Shown in pieces: positions 46,270-55,127 of a DNA stretch of 64,000 nt (position 1 is the stretch's first letter; every line of letters begins with the position of its first letter). This stretch comes from Anthocerotibacter panamensis C109. Its GTDB lineage: Bacteria; Cyanobacteriota; Cyanobacteriia; Gloeobacterales; Anthocerotibacteraceae. The stretch covers positions 499,501 through 563,500 of the forward strand of contig NZ_CP062698.1 in assembly GCF_018389385.1 (NCBI RefSeq), given 5' to 3'. The position numbers and the translations under genes were made by a program. Below the pieces are notes generated by a model. The model was not told the DNA's origin, ran no database searches, and saw only the letters and a program-made list of their open reading frames with translations.

Positions 46270-47180
46270 GAAAAGCTTTTTCAGATGCTTTAGTTAAAGC
46301 AGCTTTAGCCGATGAACGGATTGTCCTCTTAACTGGAGATCACGGCTATAGCTTATTTGATGAATTTCGTAAGCATTGCCCAAAGCAGTATATAAATGCA
46401 GGGATCGCAGAACAAAACATGGTCGGAGTGGCGGCTGGTCTAGCTAAAGCTGGTTTTCGCCCAATCGTTTATGGATTGAGTGCTTTTGTTCCGATCCGAG
46501 TTTTAGAACAGATTAAGCTTGATGTTTGCTATGAGTCATTGCCTGTTATCTTTATTGGCGATGGTGCCGGAGTTGTTTACAGCAGTTTGGGGTCTAGCCA
46601 TCAAAGTACGGAAGATATTGCTGTACTGCGACCGCTCCCGGATATAGCTATTCTTTCACCGGCTGATTCTCATGAAATAACCCAATGCATGAGATTAGCT
46701 TTTGATGCTAAATATCCTATTTATGTGCGCATGGGTAAGGCTGATTTGGGCCCTGTGCATGAAGCTGCTACCCCTATGGAGTGGGGTAAATTATGTCAAG
46801 TAAAAACTGGCTATGGAAAAATAGCTTTTATCGCTACAGGTTCTATGGTTAGAGCTGCTCTTGAGGTTGCAAAGAATTGGTTAGATAGTCCAGTTTGGAG
46901 CGTACCTTTTATAAAGCCCCTGGACACAGAAAAACTTGTTTCTCTATGCCAACACTATCAAGCATTAGTGGTTCTCGAAGAACATTCAATTTATGGTGGT
47001 TTGGGCTCAGCAGTAGCAGAAATTGCTGGAACTTATGCTCCGACAAGAGTGCTGCGTATTGGGGTACAAGACCGATTTTCTCATTATTGCGGTAGTTATT
47101 CATATCTGTTACAGGAACATCAGTTGAGTTGTGAGGCTATATTCAACCAAGTTTCAGAGTACCTAAATAACGCGCCTTAA
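46266..47180 (+). CDS. transketolase, C-terminal subunit
   Basis: This 304-residue partner carries the pyrimidine-binding and C-terminal domains: YINAGIAEQNMVGVAAGLAK with the catalytic Glu that activates ThDP, SLGSSHQSTEDIAVLRPLP, and VVLEEHSIYGGLGSAVAE. The split arrangement is common in archaea and in some polysaccharide and antibiotic-sugar loci. The two subunits are translationally coupled by an ATGA overlap. Confidence 0.92.
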   Translation: MRKAFSDALVKAALADERIVLLTGDHGYSLFDEFRKHCPKQYINAGIAEQNMVGVAAGLAKAGFRPIVYGLSAFVPIRVLEQIKLDVCYESLPVIFIGDGAGVVYSSLGSSHQSTEDIAVLRPLPDIAILSPADSHEITQCMRLAFDAKYPIYVRMGKADLGPVHEAATPMEWGKLCQVKTGYGKIAFIATGSMVRAALEVAKNWLDSPVWSVPFIKPLDTEKLVSLCQHYQALVVLEEHSIYGGLGSAVAEIAGTYAPTRVLRIGVQDRFSHYCGSYSYLLQEHQLSCEAIFNQVSEYLNNAP

Positions 47181-47212
47181 GTCTATAAATGTTGAGAACT
47201 AGGAGATAAAAA

Positions 47213-48253
47213 ATGACAGAAGAAATTTTGAGAGATCCAGAGCGAGTACAGCATTATAAAAATTTCTTTCCTACTATTGCTCCAGTTCCTGAAGGCATAG
47301 CTCGTCCCTTTTGGTCTGTCATGATTCCTGTTTATAATCGAACTACTTATCTTGAGGAAACACTCCGGTCTGTATTGATTCAAGATCCCGGACCTGAGTC
47401 TATGCAGATCGAGGTTATTGATAACTCTTATAATAAAATTGACGTCGAATCTTTCGTGAGTATTATAGCCGGAGATAGAGTATCTTTCTATAGACAACCT
47501 AAAAGTTTGGAAGTTGCTGGAAATTGGAATACCTGTATCGAACGAGCCCGAGGGTATTGGGTACATATTTTGCATGATGATGACCTTGTTCTTCCTAACT
47601 TCTATCAGCAATTTTATAACACCCTGAAGCGTAGATCCAAGGTTGGTGCAGTGATTTGTCGGCATACTTCTATTGATAACTTCAGAAACAAAGAATATTT
47701 ATCAAGTCTTGAGCGAGAAACGCCTGGTTTTCTTGATAATTGGATCGAGCGCATTGCTACGCAACAGCGAATTCAATGCCCTGCTATCGTAGTACGTCGT
47801 GCGGCATACGAAACGATTGGGGGGTTTAGTCCCGAACTCACATATTCTGTTGACTGGGAAATGTGGAAACGCATCGCCGTGCATTATCCCATTTGGTTTA
47901 TTCCTGAGATTCTCGCATACTATCGAGTGCACCAGCAGTCCATGACAACTAAGTTGTTATCTACAAATACTGACTTTTTAGATATACATAAATCTCTAGA
48001 ACTTTCCAAGTATTACCTCCCTCCACAATCTGCTAAGGCTCTGAATGCTAAGGCTGCTGAGGTCTATGCGCTTTGGAGTATGGGTCAAGTACAGACCATG
48101 TTCGCTGAGGGAAAAATCTATCCTGCCCTTGCTCGCTTGGTAGAAGCTCTAAAATTTAGTCCCTCCCAAGCAGTATTTAAGCGTACAGTTTCAACTCTTT
48201 TACGTGTTTTACTTCGTAGACCGCTCATGCGCCGCCTCGATAGTTCGAACTAA
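47213..48253 (+). CDS. glycosyltransferase family 2
   Basis: This 346-residue GT2 has a 30-residue leader, then WSVMIPVYNRTTYLEETL, EVIDNSYNKID, AGNWNTCIERARGYWVH and LHDDDLVLPNFY (DxD). The C-terminal 90 residues are helical. AGGAG upstream supports the start. It follows the transketolase pair and could transfer the unusual sugar they help make, which is inference from gene order. Confidence 0.88.
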   Translation: MTEEILRDPERVQHYKNFFPTIAPVPEGIARPFWSVMIPVYNRTTYLEETLRSVLIQDPGPESMQIEVIDNSYNKIDVESFVSIIAGDRVSFYRQPKSLEVAGNWNTCIERARGYWVHILHDDDLVLPNFYQQFYNTLKRRSKVGAVICRHTSIDNFRNKEYLSSLERETPGFLDNWIERIATQQRIQCPAIVVRRAAYETIGGFSPELTYSVDWEMWKRIAVHYPIWFIPEILAYYRVHQQSMTTKLLSTNTDFLDIHKSLELSKYYLPPQSAKALNAKAAEVYALWSMGQVQTMFAEGKIYPALARLVEALKFSPSQAVFKRTVSTLLRVLLRRPLMRRLDSSN

Positions 48254-48281
48254 AAGTTACTACCCATTCCTGGAGCTTCCC

Positions 48282-49769
48282 ATGCTTTTCAACTCTTATC
48301 TATTCACTTTTGTTTTCCTGCCGATTACTTTGTTAGTGTTCCTCTTACTAGGCAGGCGCGGCTTTTATCAGTCGGCTTTAGGTTGGCTGGTAGCTGCATC
48401 ATTTTTCTTCTATGGCTGGTGGAATCCTAGTTCTTTGATCCTGCTGACTAGCTCTATTTCCTTCAATTATGGCCTGGGTATCTTGCTAACCAAGATGCAG
48501 CGAGAGCAAAAATCTAACTCCAAATTTATCCTCACCATAGGTGTCGTCGTTAATCTTTCTTTGCTTGCCTATTTTAAGTATACTGACTTTATTATTTTGA
48601 GTGTGAATAACGTATTTAATACTAACTATAATTTACAGCATATCATTCTTCCATTAGGAGTATCTTTCTTTACTTTTAATCAGATTGCTTATCTGGTTGA
48701 TGCCTCAAGAGGAGCGGTAAAGGAGTATAATTTTTTTAAATACTGCTTGTTTGTTACCTTCTTTCCTCATCTCATTGCAGGGCCTATTGTTCATCATAAA
48801 GAACTTATTCCTCAATTCGAGAAGTTAGCCTATGGTCCTGTCTCCAACAATTTAATTTTTGGATCGACCATTTTTATTATTGGTCTGTTTAAAAAGACTG
48901 TAATTGCTGATAGTTTAGCGACGCCTGCTTCCCTTGCCTTTAAAGCAGTCTATGATGGAACTTCTTTAGGACTTTTCGATGCCTGGATTGGTGTTCTTTC
49001 CTACACACTACAACTCTACTTTGACTTCTCAGGCTATTGCGACATGGCAATTGGTGCAGCGCTTATGTTTGGGATTTGCTTTCCTCTTAATTTTAATTCT
49101 CCCTACAAAGCTGTAAATATTATTGACTTCTGGAAGCGCTGGCATATCACACTTTCACAATTCCTCAGAGATTACATTTATATTCCTCTTGGTGGAAATC
49201 GTAAAGGTCAGTTCCGACGCTACCTCAATCTGATGATAACGATGCTGTTGGGAGGACTTTGGCATGGTGCTGGGTGGACCTTTGTTATTTGGGGTGGGTT
49301 GCACGGGATTTATCTGGTCATTAATCACGCTTGGCATGCTCTTCGACGTGCTCTGGGGCAGGACCTCAATCAGAGTAGCTGGTGGAGCCGTGGCTTAGCT
49401 CAACTGGTGACGTTCCTTGCTGTTATTGTAGCCTGGATATTTTTTCGGGCTGAGAGTCTACCTGCTGCCCTGCTCATGCTTGAAGGTATGATCGGCCTCC
49501 ATGGTGTGACTCTGGTTAAGTTCTCAGACCAAGGGCCCCTGGGGCTCTCTATACTTTTTGGGTCATTACTTATCTGCTGGTTTGCTCCAAATACCCAAGA
49601 GTGGTTGGCAAAATCTCCCATCTATTCTTCTGGGACAATTAAGAATAATCTGCCTGCTAAATGGCAATGGAAACCAACCACAGGCTTTGCTATTGTTGTC
49701 GGGATCATGGCTGGTTTAGCCATCATGTATATGATTCGCCCAACTGAGTTCCTTTACTTTCAGTTCTGA
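48282..49769 (+). CDS. MBOAT family O-acyltransferase
   Basis: This 495-residue membrane-bound O-acyltransferase of the AlgI/DltB/PatA kind has about ten helices. Key blocks are FFPHLIAGPIVHHKELI, DFSGYCDMAIGAALMFG, DFWKRWHITLSQFLRDY and LLGGLWHGAGWTFVIWG with the conserved His. The ATG at 48282 is preceded by TGGAG; the longer frame from 48204 overlaps the GT2 gene and is not used. It probably passes an acyl group across the membrane for polysaccharide acetylation, with the SGNH-like proteins that follow as acceptors or transferases. Confidence 0.92.
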   Translation: MLFNSYLFTFVFLPITLLVFLLLGRRGFYQSALGWLVAASFFFYGWWNPSSLILLTSSISFNYGLGILLTKMQREQKSNSKFILTIGVVVNLSLLAYFKYTDFIILSVNNVFNTNYNLQHIILPLGVSFFTFNQIAYLVDASRGAVKEYNFFKYCLFVTFFPHLIAGPIVHHKELIPQFEKLAYGPVSNNLIFGSTIFIIGLFKKTVIADSLATPASLAFKAVYDGTSLGLFDAWIGVLSYTLQLYFDFSGYCDMAIGAALMFGICFPLNFNSPYKAVNIIDFWKRWHITLSQFLRDYIYIPLGGNRKGQFRRYLNLMITMLLGGLWHGAGWTFVIWGGLHGIYLVINHAWHALRRALGQDLNQSSWWSRGLAQLVTFLAVIVAWIFFRAESLPAALLMLEGMIGLHGVTLVKFSDQGPLGLSILFGSLLICWFAPNTQEWLAKSPIYSSGTIKNNLPAKWQWKPTTGFAIVVGIMAGLAIMYMIRPTEFLYFQF

Positions 49770-49808
49770 CGATCCCATACCACACGAGTTATACATAAGG
49801 AAAGGGAG

Positions 49809-50879
49809 ATGAACAATACATACCTGCGGACATTACTACTTACCACGACAGCGATGATAATATTGCTCTGTTTACCTGCTATTCTTATTGATCCTTATCG
49901 AGTCTTTGGGCTAGTTGATTTCAATAAAAAGAATTTTGAGCCCAATACACGCTATCTAAAGATAGAGCATTTACTGAAGCGTAATGACTATAATGCTTAT
50001 ATTTTTGGAACATCACGAGTAGGATTTTATGATGTTAGGTCTGCCAATAAATTTTCGGGAAATCATTACTATAATATGACAGCGAGTGGACAGAATGATA
50101 TAGGTCTAAGAAAAGAACTTGAATGGGTTCTTACCAATAAAAACCCCCGCCAAATTATTATTGCTTTAGATTATGATGTATTCCATCATAAAGCTATCAA
50201 TACAGATTTGTTGCGTCAGGAACATCCCCTAGTAGCCGGGGAATCATGGCTTAAGTTCTATGCGCTAAACTTACTGTTTCAACCCAAGTCCTTACTCACA
50301 TGCATTCAGCTCAATTTTGATCGCAAAAACTACTACGTTTTTGATCCTGAAACGGGTCAAGCCAAAGTGTATGTCGATAATGAGATTCCAAGTTCATCCG
50401 GCCCTAGCAGAGTGATCAAACAAGATAAGTCACCAGAACGTTTACATCTACCTGTAAAGATGAATCTTCCCTTACCTAATACCAGTCTTCATGAAATCCA
50501 ACGGATTGCTAAACTTTCAAGCCGCCCTCATTTGGAGAGAATCATAATTATCAATCCCTATTACCATCGTCTTTTCCTGCGATTTAATATTGATTCTTAC
50601 ACCACTTGGTTGAGAAAGATGGTTGATATGTTTGGAAGTATATGGGACTTTTCAGGAATCAATTCGGTTACTACTAATGACGAAAACTATATTGATTTTT
50701 CTCACTTTTCAAAGCCCGTTGGGGATCTTGTTCTCCAAAGAATTTTTGCTTCAGAAAAATCGTTCAGATCTATCCCAGATGACTTTGGCGTTAAAGTGAC
50801 TAAAGACAATGTTGAAGAACATATTCGCCACTTACGCTTGGAATATGAACGCCAGCTAAAAGTAGCGTACACTCCCTGA
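49809..50879 (+). CDS. SGNH-hydrolase-like partner protein, copy 1
   Basis: This 356-residue protein has one N-terminal membrane anchor (LLLTTTAMIILLCLPAIL) and an extracytoplasmic domain. YIFGTSRVGFYD near residue 66 looks like the SGNH block I (Ser in G-x-S), and DFSHFSKPVGD near residue 302 resembles block V with the D-x-x-H pair. AlgX/PatB-type proteins of this layout work with MBOAT enzymes in O-acetylation. A strong AAGGAAAGGGAG site precedes the ATG. It is closely similar to the next gene. Confidence 0.7.
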   Translation: MNNTYLRTLLLTTTAMIILLCLPAILIDPYRVFGLVDFNKKNFEPNTRYLKIEHLLKRNDYNAYIFGTSRVGFYDVRSANKFSGNHYYNMTASGQNDIGLRKELEWVLTNKNPRQIIIALDYDVFHHKAINTDLLRQEHPLVAGESWLKFYALNLLFQPKSLLTCIQLNFDRKNYYVFDPETGQAKVYVDNEIPSSSGPSRVIKQDKSPERLHLPVKMNLPLPNTSLHEIQRIAKLSSRPHLERIIIINPYYHRLFLRFNIDSYTTWLRKMVDMFGSIWDFSGINSVTTNDENYIDFSHFSKPVGDLVLQRIFASEKSFRSIPDDFGVKVTKDNVEEHIRHLRLEYERQLKVAYTP

Positions 50880-50913
50880 AATCCACTGACTTTATTTACA
50901 CGTACTCCTCAAA

Positions 50914-51996
50914 ATGAAAAACACTTATCTCCATTTCCTGGTGGCTACTACGCTCTTGACAGCAGCCCTACTCTGTCTCCCTGCGATCCTGATCGATCCC
51001 TACCGAATCTTTGGCTTGACAAACTTTAACAAAAAGAATTTTGAGCCTAATACTCGTTATCTAAAGATAGAGTATTTACTCAAGCATGATGATTATAACG
51101 CTTATATTTTTGGATCTTCACGAGCAGCCTACTATGATGTACACTTAGTTAATAGAATGACAAAAAACTTTTATTATAATATGACGGCTAGTGGTCAAAA
51201 TGCACTTGGAGTCCTCCAGGAGCTTGAATGGGTTCTAGCCAACAAACATCCTCGACAAGTCATTTTGATGCTGGATTATGATATCTCTCATCGCAGGTTT
51301 TCAGAGACAGATTTGCTGAGACGTGAACATCCCTTGGTATCAGGAGAATCGAAGCTTAAATTCTATGCTTCATATATGCTATTTGAGCCTAAACTGTTAT
51401 TGCATTGCCTTAAAGCTAATCTCTTTAAACGAGATACATACTATACTTTTGATCCGAACACAGCCCAATCCGCTATAGAAACCCGTCCCGCACTTGCTCC
51501 TGCGACTAAAGTGAATTTAGAGTCAACGCTAAAACGTTTACAATTTCCCGAAAAGTTGGACCTACCTCTGCCTAAAGCTAGCCTTGAGGAATATCAGCGC
51601 ATGGCTGATCTGACTAAGAAATCAAAAACAGAGCGAATTGTTATTATCCATCCCTATTATTACCGTCTTTTTTCTGTTTTTGATATTGATGACTATACTA
51701 ACTGGCTTAGAAATACTGTCAATATTTTTGGTGTGGTTTGGGACTTTTCTGGCGTTAACTCTGTTACCTCTAATGGTAATAACTATGAGGATATTTTACA
51801 TTTCTCTAAGGCCATAGGAATGCTGGTGCTCAGTAAAGTTTTTGGCTCGACTGAATTTGTCGCACACGTACCAGATGATTTCGGAGTCAAAGTCACTAAA
51901 GAGAATGTGGAGGCTCACATCCAGCAGATTCGTAAAGAATACAACCGCTATCAACAGATGCACCACTATCTAAAAACTGAGCATCCCTCCTCCTGA
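50914..51996 (+). CDS. SGNH-hydrolase-like partner protein, copy 2
   Basis: This 360-residue paralogue of the preceding gene shares long identical stretches (FEPNTRYLKIE, DDYNAYIFG or NDYNAYIFG, YYNMTASGQN, ELEWVL) and the same architecture: N-terminal anchor, GSSRAAYYD near residue 67, EDILHFSKAIG near residue 297. The two diverge most in the middle (about 190-230), which could reflect different acyl or sugar specificity. The pair arose by tandem duplication. Function as transferase or esterase remains inference from the MBOAT context. Confidence 0.7.
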   Translation: MKNTYLHFLVATTLLTAALLCLPAILIDPYRIFGLTNFNKKNFEPNTRYLKIEYLLKHDDYNAYIFGSSRAAYYDVHLVNRMTKNFYYNMTASGQNALGVLQELEWVLANKHPRQVILMLDYDISHRRFSETDLLRREHPLVSGESKLKFYASYMLFEPKLLLHCLKANLFKRDTYYTFDPNTAQSAIETRPALAPATKVNLESTLKRLQFPEKLDLPLPKASLEEYQRMADLTKKSKTERIVIIHPYYYRLFSVFDIDDYTNWLRNTVNIFGVVWDFSGVNSVTSNGNNYEDILHFSKAIGMLVLSKVFGSTEFVAHVPDDFGVKVTKENVEAHIQQIRKEYNRYQQMHHYLKTEHPSS

Positions 51997-52071
51997 CAAA
52001 CCGTTTTATGCTCTCGACCTATGCCTTAGGGCAATAGGTATTGTTTTTTCCCTGATTCTACGGAGTTAACT

Positions 52072-53040
52072 ATGTCCCTGACCAGTCTTGTCACCGGCTG
52101 TGCCGGATTTATTGGTTCTCATTTGACTGAATATCTGCTTGCTCAGGGTCATCGGGTAATTGGTATAGATTGTTTTACCGATTACTATAGTCGTGCGCTC
52201 AAGCGCAATAACTTGTTGGAAATACTGAAACATCCTCAGTTTCATCTGTTAGAAGAAGATATTTGTCATGTCCCTTGGCCTACGGTGCTCGATGGGGTGG
52301 ACTTTCTGTTTCATCAGGCGGCACAGGCTGGAGTGCGTTCCAGTTGGGGAACCTCCTTTCACCACTACACGTACAACAATATTGAGGCCACCCAAATACT
52401 GCTAGAGGCGGCTCGCAATGCTCCGGGGTTACTCCGATTTATTTTCGCCTCGACCTCTTCTATTTATGGCGAGGCTGAAGCTTTCCCCACCCCAGAATCC
52501 GTCACCCCCCGGCCTGTCTCTCCCTATGGCATTACCAAACTAGCAGCAGAGCGGTTGGGTCAGCTTTACTACCACGTTTATGGGGTGCCATTTGTTGCTC
52601 TGCGCTACTTTTCGGTCTACGGTCCACGTCAACGTCCTGACATGGGTTTTCACAAGTTCATTCAGGCTATCCTAGCGGGGCGAAAAATCGAAGTCTATGG
52701 CGATGGCTACCAGTCCCGCGACTTCACCTATGTGGCCGATATCGTAACGGCTAATCTCCAGGCTGCTTTCACCCCAAATCCAGTTGAGGGCGAGGTCATC
52801 AATATTGGCGGAGGTAGTCGCGTCGTGCTCAACGATGCCCTCGACTTGATGGGCCAGCTAACGGGTTGTCCTATTCACCGTGTCCACAGTCACCGTCAAG
52901 CCGGGGACGCCCTCCATACCAGTGCGGATATTTCTAAGGCTAAAGCGTTATTGGCCTACCACCCCCAGTACGACCTCGCCCACGGCCTGCAAGCAGAAAT
53001 TACCTGGCTTCAAGAGACCCTGTCGCTGGTTCAGCCCTGA
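52072..53040 (+). CDS. NAD-dependent sugar-nucleotide epimerase
   Basis: This 322-residue extended SDR has SLVTGCAGFIGSHLTEYLL, FASTSSIYGEAE, and YGITKLAAERLG (YxxxK), plus RYFSVYGPRQRPDM. These are shared by UDP-glucuronate 4-epimerases and UDP-glucose 4-epimerases; the length and RYFSVYGPRQRPDM favour the uronate epimerase group. CGGAG precedes the ATG. The DNA returns to the more GC-rich composition at this gene. Confidence 0.87.
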   Translation: MSLTSLVTGCAGFIGSHLTEYLLAQGHRVIGIDCFTDYYSRALKRNNLLEILKHPQFHLLEEDICHVPWPTVLDGVDFLFHQAAQAGVRSSWGTSFHHYTYNNIEATQILLEAARNAPGLLRFIFASTSSIYGEAEAFPTPESVTPRPVSPYGITKLAAERLGQLYYHVYGVPFVALRYFSVYGPRQRPDMGFHKFIQAILAGRKIEVYGDGYQSRDFTYVADIVTANLQAAFTPNPVEGEVINIGGGSRVVLNDALDLMGQLTGCPIHRVHSHRQAGDALHTSADISKAKALLAYHPQYDLAHGLQAEITWLQETLSLVQP

Positions 53041-53094
53041 ACCGCCTGCGGTTATGTAGATTCAAGTTACCTAGATAGCTGGAGGTGTCTGCAC

Positions 53095-53982
53095 ATGAAG
53101 AGTCCTCGGTATCGTTGTGGGGGCTGGCTTCTGGCCTGGTTTCTCACGAGTTTTTGCCCTGTGCTGGCCCAGACATTTCGCCATGGAGTCTTTGCCGGCA
53201 ATGACACCAATGTTGCGTCCGCCATACCTGTTTTGCAGGGTGAAAATGTCCAGTCCGTGCGGGTATGGGCGAACATTAGTTGGACTCAGTACACAGAGTC
53301 CATTGCTTTTCAGCAAGCCCGTGATTTTAAGGCGCGGGGGTTTCATGTGACCTTGCTGGTCAATACCAGTGTCGTGCCCACCTATACCCAGGCTAAAGCC
53401 TATTTTGATTGGGCGCAGACGGTTCCGGGGCTCAAGGATGCAGTGGACCAATGGGAGATCCTCAACGAGCTAAATCTCCCTCAGTACTGGAGTGGAACCG
53501 TTCAGCAATACGTCCAAAACGTCCTCAAAGCAGCGTGGGATTCGCTTGCGCCCAATGGTGAAATAGTGGTGGGTGGTTCTACGACTACCTGGCAACTCGG
53601 AGCCAACAACGTCTACGGGATCAATACCACCTACAATCAGGCCCTCCGCGACGCAGGCTACCTCAACTATGTCCACTACGCCAATATCCATCCCTACACC
53701 AATACGGTCACGGATATGGAGAAGTTCATCACGGATGTGAAAGCTATCTACACCACCAAACCGATTCTGGCTACAGAGTGGAACTTTAAGCAGATGCCTA
53801 ACTGGCAGACATGGAACACAGCTATCGTAACGGTCTACCCTTTTCTGCGTCAGTATCTAGCCGGAGCCTACTTCTATCGGCTCCTCCAGACTTCAGGTCA
53901 AGGAGGATGGCCGGGGTTAGTGACCCAAAGCTATCAGCCGCAGCAGCCCTTCTACGATACCTGGAGACAACTTTCGCTGTGA
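53095..53982 (+). CDS. secreted clan GH-A-like glycoside hydrolase
   Basis: This 295-residue protein has a signal peptide (basic start, GGWLLAWFLTSFC, cleavage near VLAQT) and a TIM-barrel glycosidase fold. WEILNELNLP places a candidate acid/base E125 after Asn, and ILATEWNF places a nucleophile E228, with the spacing expected of clan GH-A families such as GH39 or GH5. It probably trims or releases the polysaccharide made by the locus in the periplasm or outside. The exact family is uncertain. Confidence 0.75.
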   Translation: MKSPRYRCGGWLLAWFLTSFCPVLAQTFRHGVFAGNDTNVASAIPVLQGENVQSVRVWANISWTQYTESIAFQQARDFKARGFHVTLLVNTSVVPTYTQAKAYFDWAQTVPGLKDAVDQWEILNELNLPQYWSGTVQQYVQNVLKAAWDSLAPNGEIVVGGSTTTWQLGANNVYGINTTYNQALRDAGYLNYVHYANIHPYTNTVTDMEKFITDVKAIYTTKPILATEWNFKQMPNWQTWNTAIVTVYPFLRQYLAGAYFYRLLQTSGQGGWPGLVTQSYQPQQPFYDTWRQLSL

Positions 53983-54092
53983 GCAAGTGAACTTAAAGAC
54001 ACTCCCGCATGATGAGTATCAGGAGCGGATTGGATTTTTGGGCTTACTCCTCTACTTACCCGGTCCCTAAATCCTCATATGGTGTTACCCCG

Positions 54093-55127
54093 ATGCCTCA
54101 ACCGTTTGCGAAGATTGGTATTCTTACCTTTCACCATGGTGAAAACTTCGGCTCTTTACTGCAAGCCTATGCTCTTTCACAGGTGCTTAACCAGGAAGGA
54201 TATTGCTGTGAATTTATCGATTACCGTCCTTACCGGGCCTTGCTTTATTACCTCAAAGATATTTATCTGACCCCCCGTTGTTGGGTCTATGGCGAGAAGT
54301 CTAAAAATATGCGGAAATTTATCGCTGAACACTTCCCCCTGGGCGAAAAAATATATTATACCCAGGAGGAGTTAAAGTCCTTTAAAAATCCCTATGACCT
54401 CATCATTTGTGGCAGTGATGAAATTTGGAACATTAACTCAATTCGCAAATTCGATCCTATTTATTTTCTGGATTTTTTGGAGCACTATAATATCCCTAAA
54501 GTCGCCTATGCTGCTAGTTTTGGCTCTACCAATGGTCTTGGGGCGCATCGGGAACGCATCGCTGGTTATATCAAGAACTTTGACCATTTGGCAGTTCGAG
54601 ACAGCAATAGTCAGCGTTTACTGGAGAAGGAACTTGGTCGCACATCCATCAAGGTTCTGGACCCGACTTTCTTAGTGGATTTTACGCCCATTATTCGCAG
54701 GCCAAAAGCCGAAGGATATATCCTCGTCTATGGACGTTTAAAGTTCTGGCAAAGGCAACAAGTTCAGCGCTTTGCGCGTGACCAAAACCTAAAGATTGTG
54801 GCGGCTGGGTACTTCTTCGCAGGCGCAGACCTCAATGCTTTGGCGGTTGGCCCTGAGGAATGGCTGGGCTACTTCTCGCAGGCTGTCTATGTCTTTACGG
54901 ACCACTATCATGGCGTTATTTTTTCTATCCTCTTCAAAAAATCTTTTACCCTCTTCCCCCGTGCGAGAAAAGAAAACAAGATCCAGGATTTGCTCCATGA
55001 TTTGGGTTTGGAAGACCGCACTCAGTCCAGCACAGAGATTGATTACCAACCCATCTACCAAAAGCTAGCCCAAGCTATCGCCACCTCACGAACTTATCTA
55101 AAGGAGGTGCTCCATGGCACCTATTAG
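54093..55127 (+). CDS. polysaccharide pyruvyl transferase family protein
   Basis: This 344-residue protein belongs to the CsaB/WcaK-type pyruvyl transferases, which attach pyruvate ketals from phosphoenolpyruvate to sugars. Blocks seen: IGILTFHHGENFGSLLQAYA, EFIDYRP, CGSDEIWN near residue 108, and TDHYHGVIFSILFKK near residue 270. The upstream open frame from 54009 lacks family similarity, so the ATG at 54093 is preferred. It overlaps the next gene by 14 bases. Confidence 0.87.
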   Translation: MPQPFAKIGILTFHHGENFGSLLQAYALSQVLNQEGYCCEFIDYRPYRALLYYLKDIYLTPRCWVYGEKSKNMRKFIAEHFPLGEKIYYTQEELKSFKNPYDLIICGSDEIWNINSIRKFDPIYFLDFLEHYNIPKVAYAASFGSTNGLGAHRERIAGYIKNFDHLAVRDSNSQRLLEKELGRTSIKVLDPTFLVDFTPIIRRPKAEGYILVYGRLKFWQRQQVQRFARDQNLKIVAAGYFFAGADLNALAVGPEEWLGYFSQAVYVFTDHYHGVIFSILFKKSFTLFPRARKENKIQDLLHDLGLEDRTQSSTEIDYQPIYQKLAQAIATSRTYLKEVLHGTY

